A stretch of DNA of 64,000 bases from Solibacillus isronensis (lineage in GTDB: Bacteria; Bacillota; Bacilli; Bacillales_A; Planococcaceae): assembly GCF_023715405.1 (NCBI RefSeq), contig NZ_JAMBOC010000001.1:1-64000 (forward strand), in the 5' to 3' direction. Below the pieces are notes generated by a model. It was not told the DNA's origin. It saw only the letters and a list, made by a program, of their open reading frames with translations, and searched no databases. Positions within the stretch are counted from its first letter, which is position 1. Every line of letters begins with the position of its first letter. The translations under genes and the position numbers were made by a program. Below are positions 27,078-36,679 of this stretch, piece after piece.

Positions 27078-27719
27078 ATGACACAAATCATGATGGAACA
27101 AAGTGGATATAGTACAAAGGAAGAATTTTGGAACGGGCTGACACATGGAGTTGCCGCATTACTGACGATTCCCGCAACATTGCTGTTAGTAAACAAAGCC
27201 CAGCAGGAAGGCACAACATTAGAGCTTGTCAGCTATATTATTTTTGGTATTTCAATGTTTTGCCTGTATTTTGCTTCAACGATGTATCATTCATGGCCGA
27301 AACATAAAACATTTCTGAAAAAGCTCGATCATAGCTCAATATTTTTATTGATTGCAGGAACATATACACCGATCGTATTAGTCGCAATTGGTGGAAAATT
27401 GGGTTGGACAATTTTTGCGGTTCAATGGATACTAGCAACAATCGGTATTGTGCTGAAACAATTTTTTGTTTACCGTTTTAAATTACTGTCGCTGTTTGTT
27501 TATATCGGGATGGGCTGGCTTATTATTTTTGTTGCCAAGCCGTTATTCGCACATATAGGCATCGCAGGCTTTGCCACACTATTAATCGGTGGGCTTTCCT
27601 ATACGGTCGGCACTTACTTTTACAAAAATGACCGCATTCCATACAACCATGCAATTTGGCACTTATTTGTTATGGGCGGCAGTGTCGCGATGTTCTTCGC
27701 AATTTACTTATATGTATAA
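27078..27719 (+). CDS. Hemolysin-III-like (PAQR/YplQ-type) membrane protein
   Basis: 213 aa with seven hydrophobic segments. The family landmarks are EEFWNGLTHGVAA near the start, YFASTMYHSWPKHKTFLKKLDHSSIFLLIAGTYTP (conserved Ser/His/Asp) shown here in part, and AIWHLFVMGGS near the end. These are the putative zinc ligands of the PAQR superfamily. B. subtilis YplQ is a relative. Cytolytic activity should not be assumed. ATG 27078 is favoured by AGAGGTGG over an upstream in-frame start at 27054. Confidence 0.9.
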   Translation: MTQIMMEQSGYSTKEEFWNGLTHGVAALLTIPATLLLVNKAQQEGTTLELVSYIIFGISMFCLYFASTMYHSWPKHKTFLKKLDHSSIFLLIAGTYTPIVLVAIGGKLGWTIFAVQWILATIGIVLKQFFVYRFKLLSLFVYIGMGWLIIFVAKPLFAHIGIAGFATLLIGGLSYTVGTYFYKNDRIPYNHAIWHLFVMGGSVAMFFAIYLYV

Positions 27720-27720
27720 A

Positions 27721-27757
27721 AAAAGAGTCAATCCCGTTATTGGGGATTGACTCTTTT
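27721..27757. terminator. Bidirectional terminator
   Basis: AAAAGAGTCAATCCC pairs perfectly with GGGATTGACTCTTTT between two convergent genes. Confidence 0.93.
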
Positions 27758-27758
27758 A

Positions 27759-28574
27759 CTATATGCTCGCTGTAAACTTTTCGATTAAATCCTGCAAATA
27801 ATCGTCGTATTGTTCTTCGTTGCGTTTTTTCATTTCTTCCAAAACCTGATTTAAAAATGTTTTGTTGTCCATGAACTGATTCGGCAGCGTTTCATATAGT
27901 AGCTGATGATGGTAATTTTCCTGATCCAAATAAAGCTCAAAATAATAGCCGAGCTTTTCGTCTTCATTAAACATATGCATCATGCAATCTACTTCATAGC
28001 ATTGCATAATAAAATCGTGTTTAAAGCCAACCTGAACAGTAAATGCAATATGACCGCCTTCACCATCTAATTTAAATGAATCCATATCTGAAATCATTTG
28101 ATTTTTATGCATGAGCCAGTACAGTTCATTTGCCTGACGGTTTGTCGTAAAGCTAGTAATCCCTTTTGGCGCATTTTCAATGAAGAAATGCTTTGCCAGT
28201 TTTGCTTGCACGGCCTCTTCAATTGATGAAGAAGAAGCAATTTTATCAAGCTGCTGACAGACGATTAGCAATAGTGCTGGACTTTTTTGCAAATGTTCAA
28301 TAATCTTTTTTAATTGCATCGGGCAAACATTTGGGATATTGACTAAATCGACAGCCAAAGTCATGCCGACACCTTGTTTATTTAAGCCGAGTATCAAATA
28401 TAATGGAACACTTTTCGCATAGGAGTTATTTTTTTCGACATAACAAAAAACACGAATGGAAAAGGTAAATTCATCTTTATTACGATTGCTTATTTTAGTG
28501 CAAGATAAATGAGTTTGCATTAGCTCATCTGATGCTAAATAAAGCATAGTCTGGTTTTTTTGAGAATTATTCAT
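27759..28574 (-). CDS. Hypothetical protein, 271 aa, family not recognised
   Basis: No family was recognised. It is a soluble, acidic protein without signal peptide or membrane helix. A central part (LKKIIEHLQKSPALLLIVCQQ) is followed by a Ser-rich IASSSSIEEA and a segment GFKHDFIMQCYEVDCMMHMF. The C-terminal 40 residues (EVLEEMKKRNEEQYDDYLQD) are predicted helical and charged. ATG 28574 follows AGGAGG. It is transcribed alone in the gap between the hemolysin-III-like gene and the flavoprotein, possibly lineage-specific. Confidence 0.7.
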   Translation of the reverse strand: MNNSQKNQTMLYLASDELMQTHLSCTKISNRNKDEFTFSIRVFCYVEKNNSYAKSVPLYLILGLNKQGVGMTLAVDLVNIPNVCPMQLKKIIEHLQKSPALLLIVCQQLDKIASSSSIEEAVQAKLAKHFFIENAPKGITSFTTNRQANELYWLMHKNQMISDMDSFKLDGEGGHIAFTVQVGFKHDFIMQCYEVDCMMHMFNEDEKLGYYFELYLDQENYHHQLLYETLPNQFMDNKTFLNQVLEEMKKRNEEQYDDYLQDLIEKFTASI

Positions 28575-28663
28575 CGTGCCGTATCCTCCTGAGTGTACAT
28601 ACCTCTTATGATACTAGGGAATGATGAGTTGTTCTAGTATTTTTACGATTAAAATCAGAAACG

Positions 28664-29917
28664 TTACTGTTGACCCGCACTCATACCTGCAATTCGTCCT
28701 GTTACGAGCGCGGAAGTAATATTATAACCCCCTGTATAACCGTGAATATCCAAAATCTCACCACAGAAGTAGAGTCCCTGTTTTTTCTTGGAGGCCATTG
28801 TTTTTGGTTCTATTTCTTTTACCGAAACACCGCCCCCTGTAACAAATGCCTTTTCGATCGGTTGGGTACCGTGAACGTCCATCGTAAATGCGACAAGTTC
28901 ACGTGCAAAGTTACGAATCTTCTCCTGAGATAATTCTATGCCTGTTAACTGTGCGTCAATACCTGCACGATCCATTAAAAATAGAAGCCATCGTTCTGGA
29001 ACTAGTGATTTCCATAAGTTTTTTACCGCTTTTTTCGGTTCTTCCTTGATTGTTTTATTTAACATTTGGAAGCATGTCTCTTCATTATGCTCCGGTAATG
29101 ATTGAATACGAACTTGTACGGGCGCGCTGCCAGATTTCAGCTGTTCTTTAACAATAAACTGGCTGCAGCGTAAAATGGCAGGTCCGCTTAAGCCGAAGTG
29201 CGTAAACAGCATATCCATCTGATGTGTTATAAGAACTTTTCCTTTTTTGTTCAAGACAGAGACAGCGGCATCGCGTAAAGCCAGCCCTTGCAGCTCACGT
29301 GATTGAATGAATGGTTCCTTTGAGGTCACAGGAACTTCTGTCGGATAAAGCGTAGTAACCGTGTGACCTGCTCGTTCTGCCCAAGGATAACCGTCTCCAG
29401 TTGAGCCTGTTTGAGGAACAGCTTTACCACCGACTGCTACAACAACAGCATTTGTACGGATTTCTTCGCCGCTCTCCAAACGTACACCATATATTTTTTC
29501 ATCATCCAAAAGCAATTTATTAACTGCCGTGTGTAAACGGACTTCCACTTTTAATCGTTTCATTTCATTCACAAGTGCATCAACGACATCTTGTGCGCGG
29601 TTGGATACAGGGAACATACGCCCGTGATCCTCTTCTTTTAATGCCACGCCAAGTCCTTCGAAAAATGCAATAATATCTTCATTATTATAAACGGTAAAGG
29701 GGCTATATAAAAAACGTCCATTGCCGGGAATATGTTTAATGATTTCTTCCGCTGATAGTCGATTTGTTACGTTACAACGGCCACCGCCTGATATGGCCAA
29801 TTTCTTTCCTACTTTTGAGCCTTTCTCAAGGAGGAGCACTTTTTTGTTTTGCTCGGCTGCGGCGATTGCTGCCATCAATCCTGATGGACCGCCTCCTATT
29901 ACAATTACATCATACAT
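28664..29917 (-). CDS. ytfP: HI0933/BaiN-type FAD-dependent oxidoreductase (YtfP-like)
   Basis: 417 aa. The FAD dinucleotide motif is [19 protein letters not shown] at residues 4-22. Then GRCNVTN, a central [22 protein letters not shown], and a C-terminal [17 protein letters not shown] complete the HI0933 signature. The reaction is unknown for the Bacillus branch. In B. subtilis it lies next to ytgP, as here (divergent). The intergenic 29918-30180 shows no obvious structured element. Confidence 0.9.
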   Translation of the reverse strand: MYDVIVIGGGPSGLMAAIAAAEQNKKVLLLEKGSKVGKKLAISGGGRCNVTNRLSAEEIIKHIPGNGRFLYSPFTVYNNEDIIAFFEGLGVALKEEDHGRMFPVSNRAQDVVDALVNEMKRLKVEVRLHTAVNKLLLDDEKIYGVRLESGEEIRTNAVVVAVGGKAVPQTGSTGDGYPWAERAGHTVTTLYPTEVPVTSKEPFIQSRELQGLALRDAAVSVLNKKGKVLITHQMDMLFTHFGLSGPAILRCSQFIVKEQLKSGSAPVQVRIQSLPEHNEETCFQMLNKTIKEEPKKAVKNLWKSLVPERWLLFLMDRAGIDAQLTGIELSQEKIRNFARELVAFTMDVHGTQPIEKAFVTGGGVSVKEIEPKTMASKKKQGLYFCGEILDIHGYTGGYNITSALVTGRIAGMSAGQQ

Positions 29918-30180
29918 AGATAATTTCTCACTTTCTTTTGCAATAATTTTTCGTTCAACGGATTTTTCTCTTACTTATTATACACGAAGTGAAGAAACTA
30001 TTTGAGTAAATGGTCTTTCACATGTAAACTTGTAAAAGGAAATGTACGGGAACTTTTTTAATGAGAGTGCCGTCACAAGAAGGAAGTTAAATAATGTAAA
30101 TAAATAACTTGCTTTACGAATTCGTATTGTAAGTAAATTGTTATACTGAGAGAATTTCATATAGAACGGTAGGTTATTTC

Positions 30181-31797
30181 ATGTCTTCATTAATGAAAGG
30201 AACAGCCATATTAACAATTGGGTTGTTTCTATCAAAGCTTTTAGGGTTAATTTATATTTTCCCGTTTTACGCCATTGTAGGTGAAGATAATATTGCTTTA
30301 TACAATTACGCCTACATTCCTTATAACATTATGTTAAGTGTTGCCATTGCGGGACTGCCGATAGCAGTATCAAAATTCGTATCGAAATATAATGCGCTCG
30401 GGGATTTTGATGCCGGCCGCAGACTAGTAAAAACAGGTGCTTTACTGATGACGCTTACAGGAATTGTAGCGTTTATTTTAATGAATCTGCTTGCAACACC
30501 GCTTGCAAATATAGTGATTAATAGTGATGAACAGGCATTTACTGTGGAGCAAGTTGCTAATGTCATCCAGTGGGTGAGCTATGCATTAATTGTTGTGCCG
30601 TTTATGAGTTTGATACGCGGTTACTTGCAAGGATACGGACATTATTTGCCGACATCTGTTTCTCAGTTGGTCGAGCAGATTGTGCGAATCGTCTTTTTAC
30701 TAGGCGGGGCATTCATCGTTGTCAATGTGATGGACGGTGATGAGATTACGGCTATTAATTTCTCGGTGTTTGCCGCATTTATTGGGGCACTTGGCGGACT
30801 TTTGACATTGTTTTATTTTTGGAAAAAGCTGCGTCCGGAGATTAAATCTGTACAGGTTGTAGCACCGAGAGAACAGAGACTTCCTTATTCGGATATGTAC
30901 AAAGAAATTTTTAAATATTCGATTCCTGTAGTGTTCGTCGGGCTGGGTGGTTCATTATTCCAGCTTATTGATTTGCTGACGTTTAACCGTGCGATGGCAG
31001 CCAGTGGAATACCAGCGGAAATTTATGATCTGTACTTTACAATGCTTAACTTGTTAACACAAAAAATTGTTATGATTCCAGTTGTTTTGGCGACAGGCTT
31101 TTCAATGGCAATCATTCCGACTGTGACGAAATTTTATACGGAAGGTAATTTGCGTCAAGTACATAGTGCGATGGATAAAACGTACCAAGTGCTGTTGTTT
31201 ATTACTGTACCGGCAGCGATCGGAATTTCAATTTTAGCGGAAGATTTATATCATTTCTTCTATTCCTTCAGTGAAATGGGTACACAAGTATTAAGCCACT
31301 ACGCACCGCTTGCTATTTTCTTTGCTTTATTTTCAGTTACAGCTGCTATGTTACAAGGGGTCAATTATCAAAAGTGGGTAATCTTCAGTTTACTTGTCGG
31401 CTTGCTTACAAAAACGATACTAAATACACCGCTTATTCATCTTATGTCAGTTGATGGAGCTATTTTAGCGACAGCAATTGGCTATGGAGCAACAATCGCA
31501 ATTAATATTTTTGTCTTGAGGAAAGTGACAAATTACAATGCAACTGTTGTTTTACGACGTATTCTATTAATTATTATTTTGACAATTGTAATGGCTTTAG
31601 CGGTATGGATTACACATATTGTTTTAACAGCAATTGCTCCGGCTGAAACGAAAGTATTGGCACTTCTATATGCAATTATTTGTGCAGGGGTCGGCGCTAT
31701 TTTTTATGGCGCGATTTCTTATAGACTAGGGTTAGCCCAATTATTATTAGGTGAAAAATTCACAAAAATTGCACGTAAATTAAGATTAGTAAAATAA
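30181..31797 (+). CDS. murJ: MurJ-type lipid II flippase / polysaccharide export MOP protein (YtgP-like)
   Basis: 538 aa with about 14 hydrophobic segments of the MOP flippase superfamily. The start MSSLMKGTAILTIGLFLSKLLGLIYIFPF and repeats such as SVAIAGLPIAVSKFVSKYNA are typical of the YtgP/SpoVB branch. B. subtilis YtgP is reported to act as a lipid II flippase (MurJ). The ribosome binding site is weak (GTAGGTTATTTC). A terminator follows, then ytzG. Confidence 0.88.
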   Translation: MSSLMKGTAILTIGLFLSKLLGLIYIFPFYAIVGEDNIALYNYAYIPYNIMLSVAIAGLPIAVSKFVSKYNALGDFDAGRRLVKTGALLMTLTGIVAFILMNLLATPLANIVINSDEQAFTVEQVANVIQWVSYALIVVPFMSLIRGYLQGYGHYLPTSVSQLVEQIVRIVFLLGGAFIVVNVMDGDEITAINFSVFAAFIGALGGLLTLFYFWKKLRPEIKSVQVVAPREQRLPYSDMYKEIFKYSIPVVFVGLGGSLFQLIDLLTFNRAMAASGIPAEIYDLYFTMLNLLTQKIVMIPVVLATGFSMAIIPTVTKFYTEGNLRQVHSAMDKTYQVLLFITVPAAIGISILAEDLYHFFYSFSEMGTQVLSHYAPLAIFFALFSVTAAMLQGVNYQKWVIFSLLVGLLTKTILNTPLIHLMSVDGAILATAIGYGATIAINIFVLRKVTNYNATVVLRRILLIIILTIVMALAVWITHIVLTAIAPAETKVLALLYAIICAGVGAIFYGAISYRLGLAQLLLGEKFTKIARKLRLVK

Positions 31798-31801
31798 AAA
31801 T

Positions 31802-31832
31802 GAGGACGTCGTAACGAAGGCGTCCCCTTTTT
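31802..31832 (+). terminator. Terminator of murJ
   Basis: GAGGACG pairs with CGTCCCC around an 11-15 nt loop, followed by a six-T run directly before the ytzG ribosome binding site. Confidence 0.75.
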
Positions 31833-31846
31833 TCATGGAGGACTTT

Positions 31847-32557
31847 ATGCGTTTAGATAAATTACTGGCTAATATGGGCTACGGCTCTAGAAAAGAAGTT
31901 AAACTATTATTAAAGCAAAAAGCTGTAACAGTGGACGGTGTTACAGTAAAAGATTCAGCAATGCATGTGAATCCTGAAAAGCAAAATGTTTCGGTATTTG
32001 GTGAGCGTGTGGAATATGTGGAGTTTATTTATTTAATGATGAATAAACCGCCGGGTGTCATTTCAGCTACAGAAGACCGCCACGATCAAACGGTCATTGA
32101 TTTACTGGATCCAGAGTATCAGCACTTTGAGCCATTCCCTGTCGGACGTTTGGATAAAGATACGGAAGGGCTGCTGCTAATTACAAATGACGGCAATTTA
32201 GCACATAATCTGCTTTCTCCTAAAAAGCATGTCCCGAAATGGTATTACGCCAAAATTGACGGAGTAGTAACGGAAGCCGATATCGAAGCCTTCGCACAAG
32301 GTGTAACATTGGAAGATGGTTATCATACAAAGCCTGGAGAATTAAAAATATTAGTGTCTGGCGAGCAATCGGAAATTGAGCTGATGATCCAAGAAGGGAA
32401 ATTCCATCAAGTGAAGCGCATGTTTGAGGCGGTAGGCAAGAAGGTTACGTATTTAAAGCGTCAGTCAATGGGAACATTGAAGCTTGATGAAGAGTTGGCA
32501 TTAGGTGAATACCGCGAGCTGACAGAACAGGAACTAGATCTTTTAGCTTCAAAATAA
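31847..32557 (+). CDS. ytzG: RsuA-family 16S rRNA pseudouridine synthase (YtzG-like)
   Basis: 236 aa. An S4 RNA-binding domain covers residues 1-60 (MRLDKLLANMGYGSRKEVK). The catalytic domain has the RsuA motif GRLDKDTEGLLLITNDG with the active-site Asp, followed by KWYYAKIDG. It should isomerise a uridine of 16S rRNA (U516 in RsuA). ATG 31847 is preceded by GGAGG; the upstream in-frame ATG at 31835 lies in the terminator tail and is unlikely. The terminator follows. Confidence 0.9.
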   Translation: MRLDKLLANMGYGSRKEVKLLLKQKAVTVDGVTVKDSAMHVNPEKQNVSVFGERVEYVEFIYLMMNKPPGVISATEDRHDQTVIDLLDPEYQHFEPFPVGRLDKDTEGLLLITNDGNLAHNLLSPKKHVPKWYYAKIDGVVTEADIEAFAQGVTLEDGYHTKPGELKILVSGEQSEIELMIQEGKFHQVKRMFEAVGKKVTYLKRQSMGTLKLDEELALGEYRELTEQELDLLASK

Positions 32558-32570
32558 TAAACAAAGGAAA

Positions 32571-32607
32571 AGCGAATGCCCCGACGAAAAGGCATTCGCT
32601 TCTTTTA
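32571..32607 (+). terminator. Terminator of ytzG
   Basis: AGCGAATGCC and GGCATTCGCT form a perfect 10-bp stem with a 10-nt loop, followed by TCTTTT. Confidence 0.87.
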
Positions 32608-32747
32608 GTTCTTGTGTCAAGAACTAAGTGAACGCTTGCTGACTCAGCAATGTTCATAATATTTCATGTGTAACTGATCGACACCTTACGTTATGTTGGG
32701 ACAATTAGTCCTTTCTCACAAAATAAGAATCAGCCGCTTTCAAAATT

Positions 32748-32969
32748 CTAAGATGTCATTTTTACTTTTTTCTTCGTCGTTGTCCATTTACCCCGACTTG
32801 GACTCATTACCAAGTCATTGAAGGCTAACACATTCAAATCTCTTTGAATGGTGCGAGGAGTGATGTTAAACTCTTCGACTAAATCCTGTGTAGTCACTTC
32901 TCCTTTATTGAGGATAAACATATACACGTCTTTAATACGATTAAGCATTCTATCAGTAGTTGGCTTCAT
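32748..32969 (-). CDS. ytzE: Small DeoR-type HTH protein (YtzE-like)
   Basis: 73 aa. It consists almost wholly of a DeoR-family winged helix: KDVYMFILNKGEVTTQDLVEEF followed by NITPRTIQRDLNVLAFNDLV. The sugar-binding C-terminal domain of DeoR proteins is absent, as in B. subtilis YtzE, so it is a natural short form and not a truncation. It sits between ytzG and pepV in the same place as in Bacillus. An inverted repeat in its upstream region may be its operator. Confidence 0.88.
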   Translation of the reverse strand: MKPTTDRMLNRIKDVYMFILNKGEVTTQDLVEEFNITPRTIQRDLNVLAFNDLVMSPSRGKWTTTKKKVKMTS

Positions 32970-33092
32970 TTCTAAAAACCACTCCTTCGATCTTAAATTC
33001 TCATGGCATAAGACTAGCGGACGACAAAATATGTGCGGAGTGCACTTAGGCTTTAATAGTTTGCCTTAGACATCCCCTTTTCTGAAAGTTTG

Positions 33093-33112
33093 GTCAGAAT
33101 AGATGTTCTGAC
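33093..33112 (-). promoter_or_regulatory. Inverted repeat in the ytzE-pepV intergenic region
   Basis: GTCAGAA, 6-nt spacer, TTCTGAC: a perfect 7-bp inverted repeat. It lies just downstream of a minus-strand TATAAT (plus ATTATA at 33118-33123) and 120 bp before the ytzE start, so it could be an operator for ytzE. The rest of the 326-bp intergenic space (32970-33295) shows no gene; a TTTTTACAGAAAATT at 33171 is a weak CodY-like match only. Confidence 0.4.
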
Positions 33113-33295
33113 ACATACATTATAGCGGAAAATCAAACAGATTTCCAGAAATGAGAGACGAAAAACACTATTTTTACAGAAAATTCATATATTTAATATT
33201 CCTAGAAATATAGGATGAAATGATTTTGTCGAATGATTATTGTAATTTTAACAAGAAGGAGTACAATAACAATATTAAAAAAATGAGGTGTATTA

Positions 33296-34690
33296 ATGGA
33301 TTGGTTACAACTGGCTCAAGCAAGAAAAGAAGAGCTTATTCAAGAATTACAGCAATTGATTCAAATAGAAAGTGTAAAAGATGAAAATAATTTTTCTGAT
33401 ATAATGCCTTTTGGTGCTGGTCCGAAAGCAGCATTGGAATATATGCTTCAAAAAGGTATAGAGCAAGGGATGACTACAAAAAACGTGGATCATATGGCCG
33501 GCCATATTGAAATGGGGCAAGGTGAGGAACTTGTTGGTGTACTTTGCCATGTGGATGTAGTGCCTGCCGGAGATGTTGCAAGTTGGACATATCCTCCATT
33601 TGAAGGGAAAGTGGCAGATGGAAAATTATTCGGTCGTGGTGCGATTGATGACAAAGGTCCAACAATGGCGGCATGGCTGGCGATGAAACTGATTCACGAT
33701 GCGAAGATCCCTTTGAAAAAACGTGTAAGAATGATTATTGGTACAGATGAAGAAAGCGGATTCCAATGTGTAACGCGCTACTTCGAAAAAGAGGAAATGC
33801 CGACAATTGGTTTTGCACCTGATGCAGATTTTCCGCTAATCAACGCTGAAAAAGGTATTGCTCATTTAACGTTCTCATGTAAAGAAAAACGAACAGGCGA
33901 TGAGCAATTACTGTCATTCTATGCAGGTAGCAGAACAAATATGGTACCGGATGAAGCAACCGCTACTTTAAAATATGCCGAAAAAAGCACAAGTGAGAAT
34001 TTTCTGAAATATTTAAAAGAAAATGACGTTGAAGGTACTTTCACTAATAACGATAATGGGATTATAATTGTTGTGAAAGGTAAATCAGCTCATGCAATGG
34101 AACCGGAAAAGGGACGAAATGCAGCAGTTTATTTAGCGAAATTTTTACAAAATGTTGTGGAGACGAAACAAAGTAAATCGTTTATCGATTTTATCGTCCG
34201 TGTTTTTGACAACGATCATTTTGGAACCGCATTGGACTTCCAATTTGAAGATGCCATGTCAGGACCGACAACATTAAATCCTGGAATCGTAACTTTTGAT
34301 GAGCGCGGTGCGTCAATTGAAGTGAGTATGCGCTATTCCGTAACGTATCCGTTTGAAGAAAAAATAACGAAAGTACAGGCATTATTACAGCATGAAGCAT
34401 TTACACTAGATGTAGTAAGCAATTCAGTCCCGCATTATGTGAGCGAGGAAGATGAATTAATTCAAACATTGCTGCAAGTATATCGCAAATACAGCAATGA
34501 CTACTCGAAGCCGCTTTCAACTGGCGGAGGGACATATGCTCGCGTTATGAAAAAAGGGGTCGCATTCGGAATGCTGTTCCCAGGCGAACTAGATGTTGCC
34601 CATCAGGCCGATGAATTTGTTGATATTGATAACTTGATAAAAGCGACTGCCATTTATGCAGAAGCAATAGTAAATTTAGCAACTAACTAA
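33296..34690 (+). CDS. pepV: Xaa-His dipeptidase PepV (M20 family)
   Basis: 464-aa zinc dipeptidase. The metal ligands lie in LCHVDVVPAGD (His-x-Asp), GRGAIDDKGPTMA, the catalytic pair GTDEESG and FAPDADFP, and a C-terminal STGGGTYAR. It splits dipeptides with broad specificity in the cytoplasm. The gene is called ytjP/pepV in Bacillus. ATG 33296 follows ATGAGGTG. It is followed by dat with a short gap, as in B. subtilis, consistent with one operon. Confidence 0.94.
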   Translation: MDWLQLAQARKEELIQELQQLIQIESVKDENNFSDIMPFGAGPKAALEYMLQKGIEQGMTTKNVDHMAGHIEMGQGEELVGVLCHVDVVPAGDVASWTYPPFEGKVADGKLFGRGAIDDKGPTMAAWLAMKLIHDAKIPLKKRVRMIIGTDEESGFQCVTRYFEKEEMPTIGFAPDADFPLINAEKGIAHLTFSCKEKRTGDEQLLSFYAGSRTNMVPDEATATLKYAEKSTSENFLKYLKENDVEGTFTNNDNGIIIVVKGKSAHAMEPEKGRNAAVYLAKFLQNVVETKQSKSFIDFIVRVFDNDHFGTALDFQFEDAMSGPTTLNPGIVTFDERGASIEVSMRYSVTYPFEEKITKVQALLQHEAFTLDVVSNSVPHYVSEEDELIQTLLQVYRKYSNDYSKPLSTGGGTYARVMKKGVAFGMLFPGELDVAHQADEFVDIDNLIKATAIYAEAIVNLATN

Positions 34691-34709
34691 TAAAAAGGTG
34701 GTATTTGAG

Positions 34710-35561
34710 ATGAGCTTTAGTTTATGGAATGATCAAATTGTAAAAAATGAAGAAGTATTGGTGGACAAGGAAGACCGCGGCTATCAATTTGGCGACGGTG
34801 TATATGAAGTAGTGAAAGTATATAATGGAGAACTGTTTACAGCGACTGAGCACATTGACCGTTTTTATGACAGTGCTGAAAAAATCCGCATTACTATTCC
34901 TTATACAAAAGATAAATTGCACCAGTTACTGCATCAACTTGTAGAAGCAAACAATATTGACACAGGTCATGTTTACTTCCAAATTACACGTGGCGCCGGC
35001 CCTCGTAACCACATTTTCCCTGGCGATGATGTGAAACCGGTGATTACAGGGAATGCGAAAGAAAATCTACGCCCATTAGAAAACTTTGAAAAGGGTGTAA
35101 AGGCTACATTTGTGGAAGATATTCGCTGGTTGCGTTGTGATATTAAATCACTGAACTTGCTTGGTGCGGTTCTTGCAAAACAGGAAGCATATGAAAAAGG
35201 CTGCTATGAAGCAATTTTGCACCGTGATGAAATCATTACGGAAGGTTCATCATCAAACATTTACGGAGTTAAAGAAGGTGTACTCTATACACACCCAGCC
35301 AACAATCTCATTTTAAACGGAATTACTCGTCAAGTAATTATTAAATGTGCAGCGGAAATCGGTCTTACTGTTAACGAACAGGCAATGACGAAAGAGCAGC
35401 TGCTTGCTATGGATGAAGTAATCGTTTCTTCAACAACATCAGAAGTAACTCCGGTTATTGAAATTGACGGTACAGTTATCGGCAATGGTACACCGGGTGA
35501 ATGGACACGTAAATTACAAGCACAATTCGAAACAAAAATTCCAAAAGGGATTAAAGCTTAA
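34710..35561 (+). CDS. dat: D-alanine aminotransferase Dat
   Basis: 283-aa PLP fold-type IV transaminase exchanging D-alanine with 2-oxoglutarate to make D-glutamate, a peptidoglycan precursor. Landmarks are EDRGYQFGDGVYEV near residue 20, YFQITRGAGPRNH, the PLP lysine in CDIKSLNLLGAVLAKQ, and TEGSSSNIYGV. The in-frame GTG at 34698 lies in the ribosome binding region AAAGGTGG, so ATG 34710 is chosen. A strong terminator follows. Confidence 0.95.
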   Translation: MSFSLWNDQIVKNEEVLVDKEDRGYQFGDGVYEVVKVYNGELFTATEHIDRFYDSAEKIRITIPYTKDKLHQLLHQLVEANNIDTGHVYFQITRGAGPRNHIFPGDDVKPVITGNAKENLRPLENFEKGVKATFVEDIRWLRCDIKSLNLLGAVLAKQEAYEKGCYEAILHRDEIITEGSSSNIYGVKEGVLYTHPANNLILNGITRQVIIKCAAEIGLTVNEQAMTKEQLLAMDEVIVSSTTSEVTPVIEIDGTVIGNGTPGEWTRKLQAQFETKIPKGIKA

Positions 35562-35574
35562 TTCTTAATTTAAT

Positions 35575-35616
35575 AAAAATAGCGCCTTGCTTAACGGCAA
35601 GGCGCTATTTTTTTTT
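35575..35616 (+). terminator. Terminator of pepV-dat
   Basis: A perfect 16-bp stem (AAAAATAGCGCCTTGC) with a 6-nt loop, then a T-run. Confidence 0.95.
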
Positions 35617-35677
35617 GCGGATAACCTGTAAAATATAACGTAATGAAGATTAGGAATGAACTTAGGGAGTAGATAAA

Positions 35678-36676
35678 ATGGCTCAGTTAATAAAACTTCA
35701 AGATTATATTTCACGATACGAAATTGACTTGGCACGCTATCCAACGCAGTTTATTCGCTTAAAGACAAATCAGTGGGAGCGAATAAAGTATCAATGGCAG
35801 ACTGGTGAAGCAATTGAACGTTGGGAACATATAGAGGAAGAAGTAAAGGAAGAGAAGAAAAAATCACTGTTTCAAAAACTTTTCCCTTTCAAAAAAGAAG
35901 TAGAAGTAATCGAAGAAGAACAAGAAGATATCGAAAAAGTGACCATCTCCAATGATTGGGCAGTAGAAGAAAATCCATATCAGGAAGATGATTCAACGCT
36001 GACATTTGAACCGAATCTTGTCTATACGCCAAAAACATTAGAAGAACTTAAGAAAATGTTCATCGATCAGTTTTTTCATTTTCAAATGAAATGGGCAAGC
36101 TCGACATTGCGTGAAAAATCTTATGTAGATCCGAAGTTTATGCGTGATACATTTTTGCGTTCCATGCTCCAAACATTGCCGGACAATTACTTAGTATTCT
36201 ATTATCCGATTTTACGTGTGAAAAAAGCGCCGATAGAATTGGATATTATTATAATGACACCGACAGAATGTCTATGTATTACGGTTTTGGAACAGGAAAG
36301 TCAGGCGGTATATATCGCAAATAGCGAACGCTTCTGGTTAAAGAAGGACGGAAAAAATGAAAAAAAAGTGTTAAGTCCTTTAATTCAATTAAACCGGATG
36401 GAAAAAGTTGTCGAGCAGATTTTTCAGCAGAATCATATTGAACTGCCGATTCGCAAAGTATTGTTAACAAGAAATGGCTATATTGATTATCCAGGAACAA
36501 TGTATGGGGTTTCATTTGTGGATAAACGGAAATTCCCTGAATGGATGGGACAATTATCGCGCTCTGTTTCACCGATGAAGCATATGCAAATACGTGGAGC
36601 TCAAGCCATTTTAAATACAGTACAGACAACATCTTTTCATCGGGATATTTGGAATACGGAAAATAAGGAAGATTAA
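35678..36676 (+). CDS. NERD-like protein of unknown function (332 aa)
   Basis: N-terminal helical region (1-60), a charged linker (EEVKEEKKKSLFQKL, then EVEVIEEEQEDIEK), and a C-terminal domain from about 150. The core ELDIIIMTPTECLCITVLEQ and a later LSPLIQLNRMEKVVEQIF resemble the NERD (nuclease-related) fold, where a strand ending in E-x-K follows the D. Here that reads V-L-E-Q, so the catalytic lysine is not conserved and activity is doubtful. The family assignment is tentative. It is 3 nt before the lipid-kinase gene, probably in one operon. Confidence 0.6.
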   Translation: MAQLIKLQDYISRYEIDLARYPTQFIRLKTNQWERIKYQWQTGEAIERWEHIEEEVKEEKKKSLFQKLFPFKKEVEVIEEEQEDIEKVTISNDWAVEENPYQEDDSTLTFEPNLVYTPKTLEELKKMFIDQFFHFQMKWASSTLREKSYVDPKFMRDTFLRSMLQTLPDNYLVFYYPILRVKKAPIELDIIIMTPTECLCITVLEQESQAVYIANSERFWLKKDGKNEKKVLSPLIQLNRMEKVVEQIFQQNHIELPIRKVLLTRNGYIDYPGTMYGVSFVDKRKFPEWMGQLSRSVSPMKHMQIRGAQAILNTVQTTSFHRDIWNTENKED

Positions 36677-36679
36677 ATA

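Noticed and set aside
33171..33185. CodY-box-like TTTTTACAGAAAATT upstream of pepV
   Set aside because: Three mismatches of 15 in AT-rich sequence are expected by chance.
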